A stretch of 51,517 bases of DNA from Chloroflexota bacterium (GCA_029553955.1 JAKPJZ010000211.1:1-51517), one strand, 5' to 3'. Shown: positions 7,698 to 15,537, counted from the stretch's first letter. A program made the numbers and translations. Notes: generated from the sequence alone by a model not told the origin.

Positions 7698-8385
7698 CGA
7701 GCATGACCAGCAGCACCCGCTCCGTCTGGAACAGGTTGCGCGCTTCCATGAGCAGGTAGCCCAGGCCGCTGCGCACCGCCACCATCTCGGCCGCCACCAC
7801 GCACATCCAGGCCAGCGCCAGGCCCACGCGGAGCTGGCCAAAGACCGCCGGGCCCAGGTTGGGCACGACAATCCAGCGGATGGCCTGGCTGCGGCTGGCG
7901 CCCTGGGTGAAGGCCGATTCCACCTGCTGCCCGTCGAGACTGCGTGCCGCCGTGGCGAGGCCCACCACCAGCGCTAGGACGGTGCCGACAAAGATGATAA
8001 AGACCGCTGGGGCATCGCCAATGCCGAACCAGAGGATGGCCAGAGGCACCCATGCCGGCGGCGAAATGGGGCGCAGGAGCTGCAGCACCGGGTTCACCGA
8101 GCGCTCCAGCGCCGACGACAGCCCGATGGCGATCCCTGCGGGCAGCGCCACCAGCACGGCCAGGCCATAGCCCAGGGTCACCCGCCACAGGCTGGCTGCC
8201 AGGTGGCGGACCAGCGCACCCGAGCCGAGCAGGGCCAGCCCCGCGGCCAGCACGCGTGAGAGCGGCGGCAGCAGGGTGGGGTCGACGAGGCCGCAGCGCG
8301 GCGCCAGCTCCCAGAGCGCCGCCACCAGGGCGAGCGGCAACAGCCCCGGGTGGCGGCGCACCCGTATGGTGCGAGCGCGCTTCAT
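7594..8385 (-). CDS. NitT/TauT-type ABC transporter permease
   Basis: 263 aa membrane protein of the SsuC/TauC/ThiX class with about six hydrophobic segments. The cytoplasmic ATPase-contact loop is recognisable as ESAFTQGASRSQAIRWIVVP (EAA-like motif, family form xxAxxxGASxxxxxxxVxxP). ATG 8385 overlaps the stop of the binding-protein gene by four bases (ATGA), so the two are translationally coupled. Its 3' end overlaps the convergent glycosidase frame by 104 bases. No ATPase gene of this importer lies on either side, so it must borrow one or the gene lies elsewhere. Substrate may be a small organic (sulfonate, pyrimidine thiamine precursor, nitrate); undetermined. Confidence 0.88.
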   Translation of the reverse strand: MKRARTIRVRRHPGLLPLALVAALWELAPRCGLVDPTLLPPLSRVLAAGLALLGSGALVRHLAASLWRVTLGYGLAVLVALPAGIAIGLSSALERSVNPVLQLLRPISPPAWVPLAILWFGIGDAPAVFIIFVGTVLALVVGLATAARSLDGQQVESAFTQGASRSQAIRWIVVPNLGPAVFGQLRVGLALAWMCVVAAEMVAVRSGLGYLLMEARNLFQTERVLLVMLVIGSLGLGFDLLLRALERKALEWRDGTTVEGMFR

Positions 8386-9332
8386 GGGGCCACCCGCGCC
8401 AGGAACTGCGTATCGACCAGCTCGTCGGCTGTGGGCAGACGCTCGATGAGCCCCAAGCGGTGCATCTCGGCGGCCATGCGTGCAATCTCGCCTGCACTCA
8501 GGTGATAGTCGATGCTCATGCGCTCGCGGGCCAGCGAGGCCTCGACCAGCGCCGGCTCGAACCCCGGCATGGCCTCGGCGATGGCCTGCGCCGTCTCGGC
8601 CCGATGGCTGTTGGCGTACTCGACCGCGCGCACGTGGGCGCGCAATACCTTTTCGACGACGCCAGGCTCCTGCTCGGCGAGGTCGCGCCGGCAAAAGACG
8701 ACGCAACAGGGGTGATCGGGCCAGTCGCTCGTGTAGCGGTGCAGGGTGCGGCCCCAGCCGGCGCGCTCGGCCTGGGTCATAAAGGGCTCGGTGTTGGAGG
8801 CGGCATCGATCTGCCTGGTCTTGAGGGCGGCGATCATGTCGCCCAGTTGGCCAAAGTAGAGCAGCGTGACATCACGCTCGGGGTCGAGGCCCGCATGCTC
8901 CAGGCTCTCGCGCAGCAGCACGTCGAGGATCGAGCCGCGCACGGTGCCGATGGTGTGGCCGCGCAGGCCGGCCAGGTCGGTGACCCCCGAATCGGCCCGC
9001 ACCAGGAGGCCATCGGAGCCGCGGCCGGTCATGGCGACGATCACGAGCGGCGCGCCGTGGGCGATGGCGGCAATGGCGCTCGACACGGGGATGGCGCCCA
9101 TCTGCAGGTCGCCGCGGCGGGCGGCCTCGACGATCTCGGTGTTCGATTGGATAATCTGCACCTCCGCCTGCAGGCCAAGGTCCTGGTAGTAGCCCAACTG
9201 GCGCGCCAGGTAGAATGGGGCGTGGTCGTTGGCCGTGCGCACGCCGATGGCGAGGGGCACCGGGCGGCCGCGAGCGCAGCCCGAGAGCAGGGTCAAGGCG
9301 ACGAGGCCGGTGAGCAAGAGGCGACGCACCAT
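8382..9332 (-). CDS. NMT1/SsuA-like ABC substrate-binding lipoprotein
   Basis: 316 aa. Signal peptide with lipobox LLSGC (Cys about residue 18), so anchored outside the membrane. Typical periplasmic-binding fold features of the NMT1/THI5/SsuA group: VRTANDHAPFYLARQLGYY at the start of the mature domain, EIVEAARRGDLQMG, and DLAGLRGHTIGT. These proteins bring sulfonates, nitrate, HMP-type thiamine precursors or similar compounds to a TauC-like permease, here the gene immediately downstream. ATG 9332 has GGAG seven bases upstream; a longer open frame to 9464 lacks a start site and crosses a hairpin. The ligand cannot be assigned. Confidence 0.87.
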   Translation of the reverse strand: MVRRLLLTGLVALTLLSGCARGRPVPLAIGVRTANDHAPFYLARQLGYYQDLGLQAEVQIIQSNTEIVEAARRGDLQMGAIPVSSAIAAIAHGAPLVIVAMTGRGSDGLLVRADSGVTDLAGLRGHTIGTVRGSILDVLLRESLEHAGLDPERDVTLLYFGQLGDMIAALKTRQIDAASNTEPFMTQAERAGWGRTLHRYTSDWPDHPCCVVFCRRDLAEQEPGVVEKVLRAHVRAVEYANSHRAETAQAIAEAMPGFEPALVEASLARERMSIDYHLSAGEIARMAAEMHRLGLIERLPTADELVDTQFLARVAP

Positions 9333-9386
9333 GTTCCGCTCCTTCAGTGGAACGGCACCGCCGCCCGCGGGTGAAAGAAATGGGCA

Positions 9387-9413
9387 CCCGGCGCGCGGCT
9401 GGGTGCCCAGAGA
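9387..9413 (-). promoter_or_regulatory. Hairpin in leader of the NMT1-like importer
   Basis: On the minus strand GGGCACCC and GGGTGCCC form an 8-bp stem with an 11-base GC-rich loop, about 60 bases upstream of the binding-protein start and followed by ATTTCTTT. It could be a short attenuator or just a leader stem. TPP riboswitch signature words (CTGAGA, GCGTAGGGA) were looked for and not found. Confidence 0.35.
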
Positions 9414-9478
9414 GGGCTTGCATACCAACGGGTGCATTCTACCCTGGGATCGTGGATGGGTCAAGTGCGCATTCCCCC

Positions 9479-9701
9479 GTCACTCTGAGTATCCCGGGGT
9501 TCCCTGAACCCTGTTCAAGGCAGAGAAACCTGCCGCTTGTCATTGCGAGCCGCAGCGAAGCAATCTCCACGTCGGGCATTGGAGTTGCATCGCTTCGCTC
9601 GCAACCAAGGGATTGCTTCGTCGGCTGTGGCCTCCTCGCAATGACAGTCGCAGTTTCTGTGCTTGCACAGGCTGCACCGCGGCCTGGGTACTCAGAGTGA
9701 C
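9479..9701. repeat. MITE-like element with terminal inverted repeats
   Basis: Outer ends GTCACTCTGAGTA (9479-9491) and TACTCAGAGTGAC (9689-9701) are exact inverted copies. Inside, TGTCATTGCGAG (9538-9549) faces CTCGCAATGACA (9635-9646), with CAGCGAAGCAATC / GATTGCTTCG words next to them. The inner words recur at 15400-15537. About 220 bp, no coding capacity: a non-autonomous repeat element. Confidence 0.75.
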
Positions 9702-9818
9702 AATGCGCCACGACGAAAGTGGCTGTGGTGTTGGCACGGCTCTTGCGACGACATGTTGCCTGTGGCGCAGGGCCGGGGGCTTTTCTTGGGAAAGGCCCTG
9801 TGCCTGGGGCCGGCGCAC

Positions 9819-9848
9819 TTGGCGCGAGAAACGGCTCGGTGGTATACT
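9819..9848 (+). promoter_or_regulatory. Sigma-70-type promoter of pfkA
   Basis: TTGGCG (9819-9824), an 18-base spacer and TATACT (9843-9848). It lies about 38 bases upstream of the pfkA start, leaving room for a short leader carrying GGGAGG at 9875-9880. Confidence 0.55.
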
Positions 9849-9885
9849 CGCCCTGGCTTGTGTTGGAACTGCCAGGGAGGTGCTC

Positions 9886-10857
9886 ATGCGGCGCATTGGC
9901 GTCCTGACCAGTGGGGGCGACGCCCCAGGGATGAATGCGGCCATTCGCAGCGTTGTGCGCAACGGCGTCTTTGCCGGGTTCGAGGTGTATGGCGTCTATC
10001 ACGGCTATGCGGGGCTTATCGCCGGTGAGATCCAGCAACTGACCGCTCGCAGCGTGGGCGGCATCCTGCAAATCGGTGGGACGATGCTGGGCAGCGCGCG
10101 CAGCGAGGAATTCAAGACCAGGGAAGGCCGCCAGAAGGCGCTCGCGCACTTGGCCGAGCGTGGCATCGAGGCGCTGGTCATCATCGGCGGCAGCGGCTCA
10201 CAAGCAGGCGCCTATGCCCTCATGCAGGATGGCTTCCCTGTCGTCGGCATTGCCTCCACCATCGACAACGACCTGCCCGGCACCGATACCTCCATCGGCG
10301 TCGATACGGCGCTCAATGTGGCGCTCGAGTCGATCGACCGCCTGCGCGTTACCGCCTCATCGCACCAGCGGGTCTTTCTGGTGGAGGTTATGGGCCGCGG
10401 CAGCGGCTACCTGGCGCTCATGTCGGGCCTGGCTGGCGGCGCCGAGGTGATCGTGGTCCCCGAGGTGCCGATGGAGCCCGAGGAGGTGGCACGGCGCCTG
10501 CGCGATGCCTACAACCGGGGCAAGAGGCACGCCATCGCCGTCGTGGCCGAGGGAGCCAAGTACGATGCCGATGCCCTGGCCCACTACTTTCGCGAGCACG
10601 GCGAGCGCCTGGGCTTTGAGGTACGCGTGACAACCCTGGGCCACGTGCAGCGGGGTGGTGCGCCCTGCGCCTTCGACCGGCTGTTGGCCACCCGCTTTGG
10701 CGCGGCCGCCATCGCCGCGCTCACCCGCGGCGAGACGGGCGTCGTCGAGGTGCTGCAGTCGGGCCAAGTCAAGGCCATCGCCCTCGAGCAGGTCGTCGCC
10801 AAGCCCAAGAAGCTCGACCTGACCCTGTACGAGCTGGCGCACACGATGGCGTGGTGA
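9886..10857 (+). CDS. pfkA: 6-phosphofructokinase
   Basis: 323 aa, the length and residue numbering of E. coli PFK-1. It phosphorylates fructose 6-phosphate in glycolysis. Visible: TSGGDAPGMNAAIR at the N-terminus (ATP site), STIDNDLPGTD with catalytic Asp127 and Asp129, VMGRGSGYLAL, EGAKYD and HVQRGG (substrate binding). Gly104 and non-Lys at 124 mark the ATP-dependent rather than PPi-dependent type. Odd: position 103, normally the Mg-ATP Asp of GGDGS, reads Ser (IIGGSGS). Start ATG 9886 follows GGGAGG. A lactate dehydrogenase gene follows in the same direction after a 127-base repeat-filled gap, suggesting a glycolytic unit. Confidence 0.93.
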   Translation: MRRIGVLTSGGDAPGMNAAIRSVVRNGVFAGFEVYGVYHGYAGLIAGEIQQLTARSVGGILQIGGTMLGSARSEEFKTREGRQKALAHLAERGIEALVIIGGSGSQAGAYALMQDGFPVVGIASTIDNDLPGTDTSIGVDTALNVALESIDRLRVTASSHQRVFLVEVMGRGSGYLALMSGLAGGAEVIVVPEVPMEPEEVARRLRDAYNRGKRHAIAVVAEGAKYDADALAHYFREHGERLGFEVRVTTLGHVQRGGAPCAFDRLLATRFGAAAIAALTRGETGVVEVLQSGQVKAIALEQVVAKPKKLDLTLYELAHTMAW

Positions 10858-10962
10858 AACGTAATGCGTAATGCGTACTGCGTATTGCGTGTTCCGTTTC
10901 GCTGCCACGGCGAGGGAAGACGCATCACGCATCACGTATTACGTATTACGTTTTACGCAAAC
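10857..10962. repeat. Intergenic ACGTAATGCGT-type inverted repeat
   Basis: ACGTAATGCGTAATGCGTACT on the left (first 20 bases quoted in part) faces ATCACGTATTACGTATTACG on the right. Same dispersed family as the gaps at 2141, 2790, 3543, 36786 and 37948; fills the pfkA-ldh gap. Confidence 0.75.
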
Positions 10963-10984
10963 CTGACCGACGGAGGGGTACGCT

Positions 10985-11950
10985 ATGGTGACCGCGCAGA
11001 GTGCCAAGGTGGTCATCATCGGCACGGGCATGGTCGGCGCGACGTTTGGCTATGCTCTGCTGCCGAGCGGCCTGGCTCCCGAGATCATCCTCATCGACGC
11101 CAACCGGGCGCGGGCCGAGGGCGAGGCCATGGACCTGAGCCACGCGATGCCGTTCTACCGGCCGATCAACATCCGCTCCGGCGACTATGCCGACTGTGCC
11201 GGCGCCGATGTCGTGGTCGTGGCGGCGGGGGCAGCGCAGAGGCCCGGCGAGACGCGCACGCACCTGGCGCAGCGCAACGCCGAGATCTTTCGCCAGATCA
11301 TCCCGCAGGTCACCCGGCAGGCGCCCGATGCCATCCTGCTCATCGCCACCAACCCTGTCGATTCGCTGACCTACCTCTCGTGGCGCCTCTCGGGCTTTCC
11401 GCCGCAGCGCGTCATTGGCGCCGGCACCATCCTCGACACAGCGCGCCTGCGCTACGTGCTCGGCGCACGCTTCAACATCGACCCGCGCAGCGTACACGCC
11501 TACATCGTCGGCGAGCACGGCGACAGCGAGGTGGCGCTCTGGAGCACAGCCAGCATCGCCGGCATGAGCATCCCCGACTTTTGCCACCTCACCGGCCACA
11601 CCTGCACCGAAGAGGAACAGTTGGCGATCTTTCGCCAGGTGCGCGATGCTGCCTACCACATCATCGAGCTCAAGGGTGCCACCTACTATGCCATCGCAGC
11701 GGGGCTCGAGCGCATCGTCGAGAGCATCCTGCGCGACCAGAACACCATCCTCACCGTCTCGGGGCTGCTGCGCGACTGCTACGGCGTGAGCGATGTCAGC
11801 CTCAGCCTGCCCATGGTCATTGGCCGGCAGGGCATAAGCCGCACCCTGTGCCTGCCCATGGATGAGCGCGAGCAGGGGCTCTTCCGCGCCAGCGCGCGCA
11901 TCGTGCGCGAGGTTATCGATAGCCTGCCGCTGCCGGAAGTCGCCTACTAG
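10985..11950 (+). CDS. ldh: L-lactate dehydrogenase
   Basis: 321 aa NAD-dependent 2-hydroxyacid dehydrogenase that interconverts pyruvate and L-lactate. Rossmann motif IIGTGMVGATFG (residues 11-22) with Asp38 for NAD ribose. Substrate loop AAQRPGETR contains Gln85, the residue that marks lactate dehydrogenase (malate dehydrogenases have Arg there). Catalytic set: TNPVD, LDTARLR (Asp and Arg) and GEHGDSE (His). ATG 10985 follows CGGAGGGG. With pfkA it supplies a route from hexose phosphate to lactate. LDH rather than MDH rests on the single Gln and the Glu in PGETR, both of which agree. Confidence 0.92.
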   Translation: MVTAQSAKVVIIGTGMVGATFGYALLPSGLAPEIILIDANRARAEGEAMDLSHAMPFYRPINIRSGDYADCAGADVVVVAAGAAQRPGETRTHLAQRNAEIFRQIIPQVTRQAPDAILLIATNPVDSLTYLSWRLSGFPPQRVIGAGTILDTARLRYVLGARFNIDPRSVHAYIVGEHGDSEVALWSTASIAGMSIPDFCHLTGHTCTEEEQLAIFRQVRDAAYHIIELKGATYYAIAAGLERIVESILRDQNTILTVSGLLRDCYGVSDVSLSLPMVIGRQGISRTLCLPMDEREQGLFRASARIVREVIDSLPLPEVAY

Positions 11951-11957
11951 CAGGCTG

Positions 11958-12245
11958 CTAGCTTGCGAGTTCGGCGTTGATCTCTTCCGTTTGCAGGTGC
12001 TCGTTGACCACGACCTCGACGCGCTCGACGCCGGGCACCTCGCTCACCAGGCGGCGGATCTCGCGGCCGATGTGCAGGGCGAAGGGCAGGGGGCAGAAGG
12101 GCACGGTGAGATGATAGCGCACGCGCACCACAGCCCCCTCGATATCCACGCCGTCGACCAGCTCGCGCTCGACAATCGAGTGCCCGAACTCGGGGTCGCG
12201 CACCTCGCGCAGCTTGGCCCATACCTGCTCGTTAACGATTGTCAT
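11958..12245 (-). CDS. DUF59/MIP18-type iron-sulfur assembly factor
   Basis: 95 aa, the whole length of a DUF59 (PaaD/SufT/MIP18) domain. LREVRDPEFGHSIVERELV is the characteristic DPE start of the fold, and FCPLP holds the Cys that in family members binds or transfers metal/cluster. Family members help load Fe-S clusters into target proteins. Start ATG 12245 overlaps the end of the upstream SRPBCC gene by 14 bases, so both come from one transcript. Targets unknown. Confidence 0.85.
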   Translation of the reverse strand: MTIVNEQVWAKLREVRDPEFGHSIVERELVDGVDIEGAVVRVRYHLTVPFCPLPFALHIGREIRRLVSEVPGVERVEVVVNEHLQTEEINAELAS

Positions 12246-12690
12246 GGCCGATCACCTCTTTCTCTGCGGCCCTCTCGAGGGCTGCCTCTAGATGGTCGAC
12301 AAAGCTATCCATCTGCGCCTGGAGCTGCACGCCGGCCAGGGGCTCGATGACCAGACTGGCCGCGCCTACCCCCGCCATCTCGAGGGTGAACGCCAGGGCC
12401 GTCGCCTGCGGGCCGGCTGGCGTCAGGCGCAGGTCGCCACGGCCGAGCAACCGCGGGCTGCGCCCGACCCAGTGCACGTGGTCTGGGGTGGCGTTAAAGC
12501 TCACCAGCAGGCTCTGGGCGCCCGTGATGGCGGCCATGGCGGGCCGCAGGCGCCATTGCAGTTGCCCGCGGCTCTCCTCCGTCGCTTCCACAAAGGCCAG
12601 CGCCCGGCCCACAGCCTGCGGGCTGGCCAGCAGCGCGCGCAGCTCTTCTATTGGACGGGCGATTGTGTACACGTGCGCTCGCTTCGCCAT
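12232..12690 (-). CDS. SRPBCC / CoxG-like protein
   Basis: 152 aa. N-terminal YTIARPIEELRALLASPQ and the closing long helix (MDSFVDHLEAALERA) fit the START/SRPBCC helix-grip fold, and the pattern around PAMAAITGAQS is like carbon monoxide dehydrogenase subunit G (CoxG) proteins. Those bind small hydrophobic ligands or the membrane; function here unknown. ATG 12690 is preceded by GGAGCAAGAG. Co-transcribed and overlapping with the DUF59 gene. The fold call is moderate. Confidence 0.65.
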   Translation of the reverse strand: MAKRAHVYTIARPIEELRALLASPQAVGRALAFVEATEESRGQLQWRLRPAMAAITGAQSLLVSFNATPDHVHWVGRSPRLLGRGDLRLTPAGPQATALAFTLEMAGVGAASLVIEPLAGVQLQAQMDSFVDHLEAALERAAEKEVIGHDNR

Positions 12691-12722
12691 CTCTTGCTCC
12701 TCTCATGCCGTCCGCAACGCCA

Positions 12723-12907
12723 GGGCGTGTTCGCAAACCCGTAGCCTAGAACATCAGTCAAGCATTCCTGCGAAGGCCCCCAGACGGCCGAATCATCGCC
12801 TTCCGACGCCCACTACGTCGTCTATACGAATACTTGACCGATGTTCTGGCCCCCTTGGCCGCCGTAGGCGGCTTCGTGGGCGTCGCCATGGGTTTGCCTA
12901 CACGCCC
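12723..12907. repeat. TIR element, copy 1 (GGGCGTGTT family)
   Basis: 185 bp. Ends GGGCGTGTTCGCAAACCC and, inverted, GGGCGTGTAGGCAAACCC (16 of 18 equal). Inside, GAACATCAGTCAAGCATTC faces GAATACTTGACCGATGTTC, and GGCCGCCGTAGGCGGC is a further hairpin. The right end abuts the stop codon of the M24 gene. Relatives at 18725, 25023, 38300 and 51096. Confidence 0.75.
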
Positions 12908-14019
12908 TACACGGTGATGATGGTTTCCCGCGGCGCATGGGTGAGGTATACCGGGCCGCTCTCGGTCAGGTGCACCGTGTCTTCGACGCGCACGCCGCCA
13001 ATGCCCGGCACGGCCAGCGTCGTGTGGCCCACCGCCAGCACCATGCCCGTCTGCAGTGGCAGCAGGATATCCTCCGGGAAGATGGTGGGGAACGGCGTCT
13101 CCTCAAAGCCCAGGCCCACGCCGTGCATCAAGCCGCGCAGGTAGCGCTCCTTGTGGCCGCCACGGGCCAGCACCTGCTCGGTCTGGGCCTCCACCTGATG
13201 CAGCGCCACGCCGGGCCGCGCGGCCGCCAGGGCCACCGCCTGCATCTCGCGGTACAGGCCATACAGCTCGCGCGCCTGCTCGCTGGGCTCGCCCACGCTA
13301 AAGGTGCGGCAGATATCGGCGTTGTAGCCCCGGTAGACGGGCCCGATATCGACGATGACCAGGTCGCCCGGCTCGATGCGCTTGTCGGTGGCCATGCCGT
13401 GCAGCCACAGCGAACGGGGCCCCGAGTTGACGAACATCGGGAAGCCCAGGCGGTCGGCGCCGGCCTTGCGCACGGCGTACTCTACCTCCAGGGCCACCTC
13501 CGCCTCCGTCACGCCAGCACCGATCACCTGCCGCGCCCGCTCGATGCCCAGGTCGGCCAGCTCGGCCGCCTTGGCGATCAGCGCCACCTCCTCGGGGGCC
13601 TTGATCTGCCGCAGCGGCGACACCAGCGGCTTGGAGTCGACCAACTGCACCCGCGGGTTGGCCAGCTTGAAGCGCTCGAGCAGGAACGCCGGTGTGGCGA
13701 ACTCCATCTCGACCGCCACCTTGGGCCGCTCCTTGCCAAGCGACTTGAAGTACCCCATGATGGCGACCATCATCTCGTGCATGGCCGAGTAGGGGCGCAC
13801 GTCGGCCAGGCCGGTGGCGAGCTGCGCCTCCTCCACCTCCGGCGCAAAGGCCAGCAGGATGGGCCGCCCCTCGCGCGGAATGATCGCCCGCGGCTGGCGG
13901 CGCAGGTCACCGATAAAGTACACATAGTCGGCAGCGGTCAGGATCAGCAAGGCATCCACATCCTTGGCGGCCATTGTCTGCTGCAGGCGCGCGATACGCG
14001 CCTCATGGATCGCGTCCAT
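12907..14019 (-). CDS. M24-family (Xaa-Pro peptidase/creatinase-like) protein
   Basis: 370 aa with the two-domain layout of prolidases: N-terminal creatinase-like domain (1-130, ADYVYFIGDLRRQPR) and C-terminal pita-bread domain (about 140-365). Metal-ligand motifs VDIGPVYRGYNADICRTF (two Asp), HGVGLGFEETPFP (His) and RVEDTV (last Glu) are present. The fourth ligand, normally Glu in the form VEPG, is replaced: the text reads VLAVGHTTL. So it may be a one-metal enzyme or a non-peptidase such as a creatinase-like hydrolase. ATG 14019 is chosen because GGGAGGGAAGAG lies directly upstream; a start at 14055 is possible. Single gene, divergent from ppiC-type gene. Confidence 0.82.
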   Translation of the reverse strand: MDAIHEARIARLQQTMAAKDVDALLILTAADYVYFIGDLRRQPRAIIPREGRPILLAFAPEVEEAQLATGLADVRPYSAMHEMMVAIMGYFKSLGKERPKVAVEMEFATPAFLLERFKLANPRVQLVDSKPLVSPLRQIKAPEEVALIAKAAELADLGIERARQVIGAGVTEAEVALEVEYAVRKAGADRLGFPMFVNSGPRSLWLHGMATDKRIEPGDLVIVDIGPVYRGYNADICRTFSVGEPSEQARELYGLYREMQAVALAAARPGVALHQVEAQTEQVLARGGHKERYLRGLMHGVGLGFEETPFPTIFPEDILLPLQTGMVLAVGHTTLAVPGIGGVRVEDTVHLTESGPVYLTHAPRETIITV

Positions 14020-14324
14020 CTCTTCCCTCCCGCGGGCTATTGTGCCCCGCATCAATCCTCTGGCCTAAGCCCAATACCGGTCAGATAGGGCGGCGCGCTG
14101 GCCGTGGCAGCCCGCGGCGTGTGCGCGCTGTGGCGCTGTTTGAACGGCATTGAGCCTAAGCTTGCTTTCCGCCTCTGCTGAGTGCGGCATCTGGCCTCAG
14201 TATAGCAGAGGCGTGTGGGGCAAGCTGTGACTTTTATCGCACTCGGGGTATTAGCGCGCTTCAAGAAACTGTGGCATAATGGCTGGGTTGTGGCAACACC
14301 GGGCAAAACGAGAGGAAGACAGGG
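14020..14324. other. Divergent intergenic region
   Basis: 305 bases between the divergent M24 and PpiC genes. Contains a minus-strand extended -10 (TGCTATACT, hexamer at 14199-14204) for the M24 gene and a plus-strand TGGCATAAT (hexamer 14275-14280) for the PpiC gene. No ORF or repeat otherwise recognised. Confidence 0.5.
14251..14280 (+). promoter_or_regulatory. Extended -10 promoter of the PpiC gene
   Basis: TGGCATAAT gives an extended -10 (CATAAT 14275-14280); TTAGCG at 14251-14256 is a weak -35 at 18-base spacing. The start codon lies 44 bases downstream. Confidence 0.4.
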
Positions 14325-15374
14325 ATGAGTCGACGTGCGAGGATGGCGCTGCTTCTGATGGCGGCGCTGGCGGTGACCAGCGTTCTCAGCGGATGCCAGG
14401 CTGTGGAGAATGTGCAAGGCATGCTGACCCGTGGCGAGCCGGCCGCGAGCAGCACCGCCACCCCGGCCGACGGGGCCCCCTCGGCCGGCGCACTGACCCC
14501 CGCGGCGCCTCCGGGCGGCGTCGAAGTGGCCCTGGCGGCGATCACATGGCCCGGCGGCCCTGCTGTGGCCCGCGTCAATGGCGTCGACATCCAGACCCAG
14601 GCCTGGCGCGATGAGGTGACCCGCCAACTGCGGCTGGTGACCAGCCAGTACCAGGTCGACTGGAACGACCAGGCCAACCTCGATCATCTGCCCGAGATCC
14701 AGGATAGCGTCATCGATCGCCTGGTTGACCTGGAACTGCTGCGGCAGCTTGCGGAAAGGGAAGGGGCCACTGCCACCGACTCCGAGGTGCAGGCGACGGC
14801 CCAAAAGGCCCAGGAGCAGATCACCGGCAGCGGCCGGTATGAGTCGATGGATGCCTACCTGGAGGACAATGCGCTGAGCCAGGCGCGGTTCGATGAGCTT
14901 GTCCGTCAGCAGGCGACGATCGACAAGATGATCACGGCCCACGGCGGCCCGAGCGAGATGGAACAGATCCGCGCGCGGCACATCTTGGTGGCCGACGAGG
15001 CGACGGCCAAAGAGGTGCTCGACAAGCTGGCGGCCAACGAGTCGTTCGAAGACCTGGCCAAGACCTACTCCACCGATACCGGCAGCAAGGACCAGGGCGG
15101 CGACCTGGGTTGGTTCCCGCGCGGCGCCATGGTGACCGAGTTCGAGGATGCCGCGTTTGCCCTGCAGCCTGGCCAGACGAGTGAGGCCGTGCAGACCGTC
15201 TACGGCTACCACATCATCCGTGTGGAAGAGCGTGCCGTGCGCCCACTCGAGGAGCCGCTGCTGAGCCAGATGCAGGAGCGCAACTTTACGACCTGGCTCG
15301 ACACAGAGCGCCAGGCGGCGACCATCGAGCGTATCTATGTCGCTGTTCCTGCGGCGACGCCCCAGCCGCGTTAG
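14325..15374 (+). CDS. PpiC/parvulin-type peptidyl-prolyl isomerase lipoprotein
   Basis: 349 aa exported foldase of the PrsA/SurA group. Signal peptide ends in lipobox VLSGC (Cys about residue 24). A Ser/Thr/Pro/Ala linker is followed by a SurA-N-like helical chaperone region (about 85-205) and a parvulin domain (about 208-305): RARHILVADEATAKEV, SFEDLAKTYSTD, GGDLGWFPRGAMV, FEDAAFALQPGQ and YGYHIIRVEER, all family landmarks. It should assist folding of secreted proteins on the outer face of the membrane. ATG 14325 follows AGAGGAAGACAGGG. Confident on family, generic on clients. Confidence 0.9.
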   Translation: MSRRARMALLLMAALAVTSVLSGCQAVENVQGMLTRGEPAASSTATPADGAPSAGALTPAAPPGGVEVALAAITWPGGPAVARVNGVDIQTQAWRDEVTRQLRLVTSQYQVDWNDQANLDHLPEIQDSVIDRLVDLELLRQLAEREGATATDSEVQATAQKAQEQITGSGRYESMDAYLEDNALSQARFDELVRQQATIDKMITAHGGPSEMEQIRARHILVADEATAKEVLDKLAANESFEDLAKTYSTDTGSKDQGGDLGWFPRGAMVTEFEDAAFALQPGQTSEAVQTVYGYHIIRVEERAVRPLEEPLLSQMQERNFTTWLDTERQAATIERIYVAVPAATPQPR

Positions 15375-15399
15375 CCCAGGTTCCGCCGAACGTTCTGAG

Positions 15400-15537
15400 C
15401 AGCCACAGCGAAGCAATCCCCAACGTGGCCGTGGCGCGCATGGCTGGGGGTCGTTTCGCTGCGGCTGTTGAGAGATTTCCTGTTTGTCATTGCGAGTACC
15501 CCATGCCGCGCGGCGGCATGGGGTACTCGCAATGACA
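15400..15537. repeat. GCGAAGCAATC repeat with 24-bp perfect hairpin
   Basis: CACAGCGAAGCAATCCCC and GTCGTTTCGCTGCGGCTGTT are arms of the same family as 9479-9701. The right part, 15485-15508 and 15514-15537, is a perfect 24-bp inverted repeat (TGTCATTGCGAGTACCCC...) with a five-base loop. It sits between the convergent PpiC and nagB genes and is well placed to end transcription from both sides, though it lacks a T-run. Confidence 0.75.

Larger units (their letters stand above)
9333..9885. other. Gene-free gap holding a MITE-like repeat and the pfkA promoter
   Basis: 550 bases without a gene. From left to right: leader of the binding-protein gene, a composite inverted-repeat element at 9479-9701, about 140 bases of GC-rich DNA without recognisable content, and the pfkA promoter and ribosome site. 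The long open frames crossing it are shadows. Confidence 0.7.

Noticed and set aside
5424..7871. 815-aa open frame on the minus strand
   Set aside because: Antisense shadow of the GH2 and prenyltransferase genes; the sense frames have clear catalytic motifs and ribosome sites.
9345..9445. TPP or guanidine riboswitch before the NMT1-like importer
   Set aside because: Only a simple 8-bp stem was found; the conserved core words of those riboswitches are missing.
10985..11950. Malate dehydrogenase
   Set aside because: The substrate loop has Gln, not Arg, at the specificity position and PGETR rather than PGMTR.
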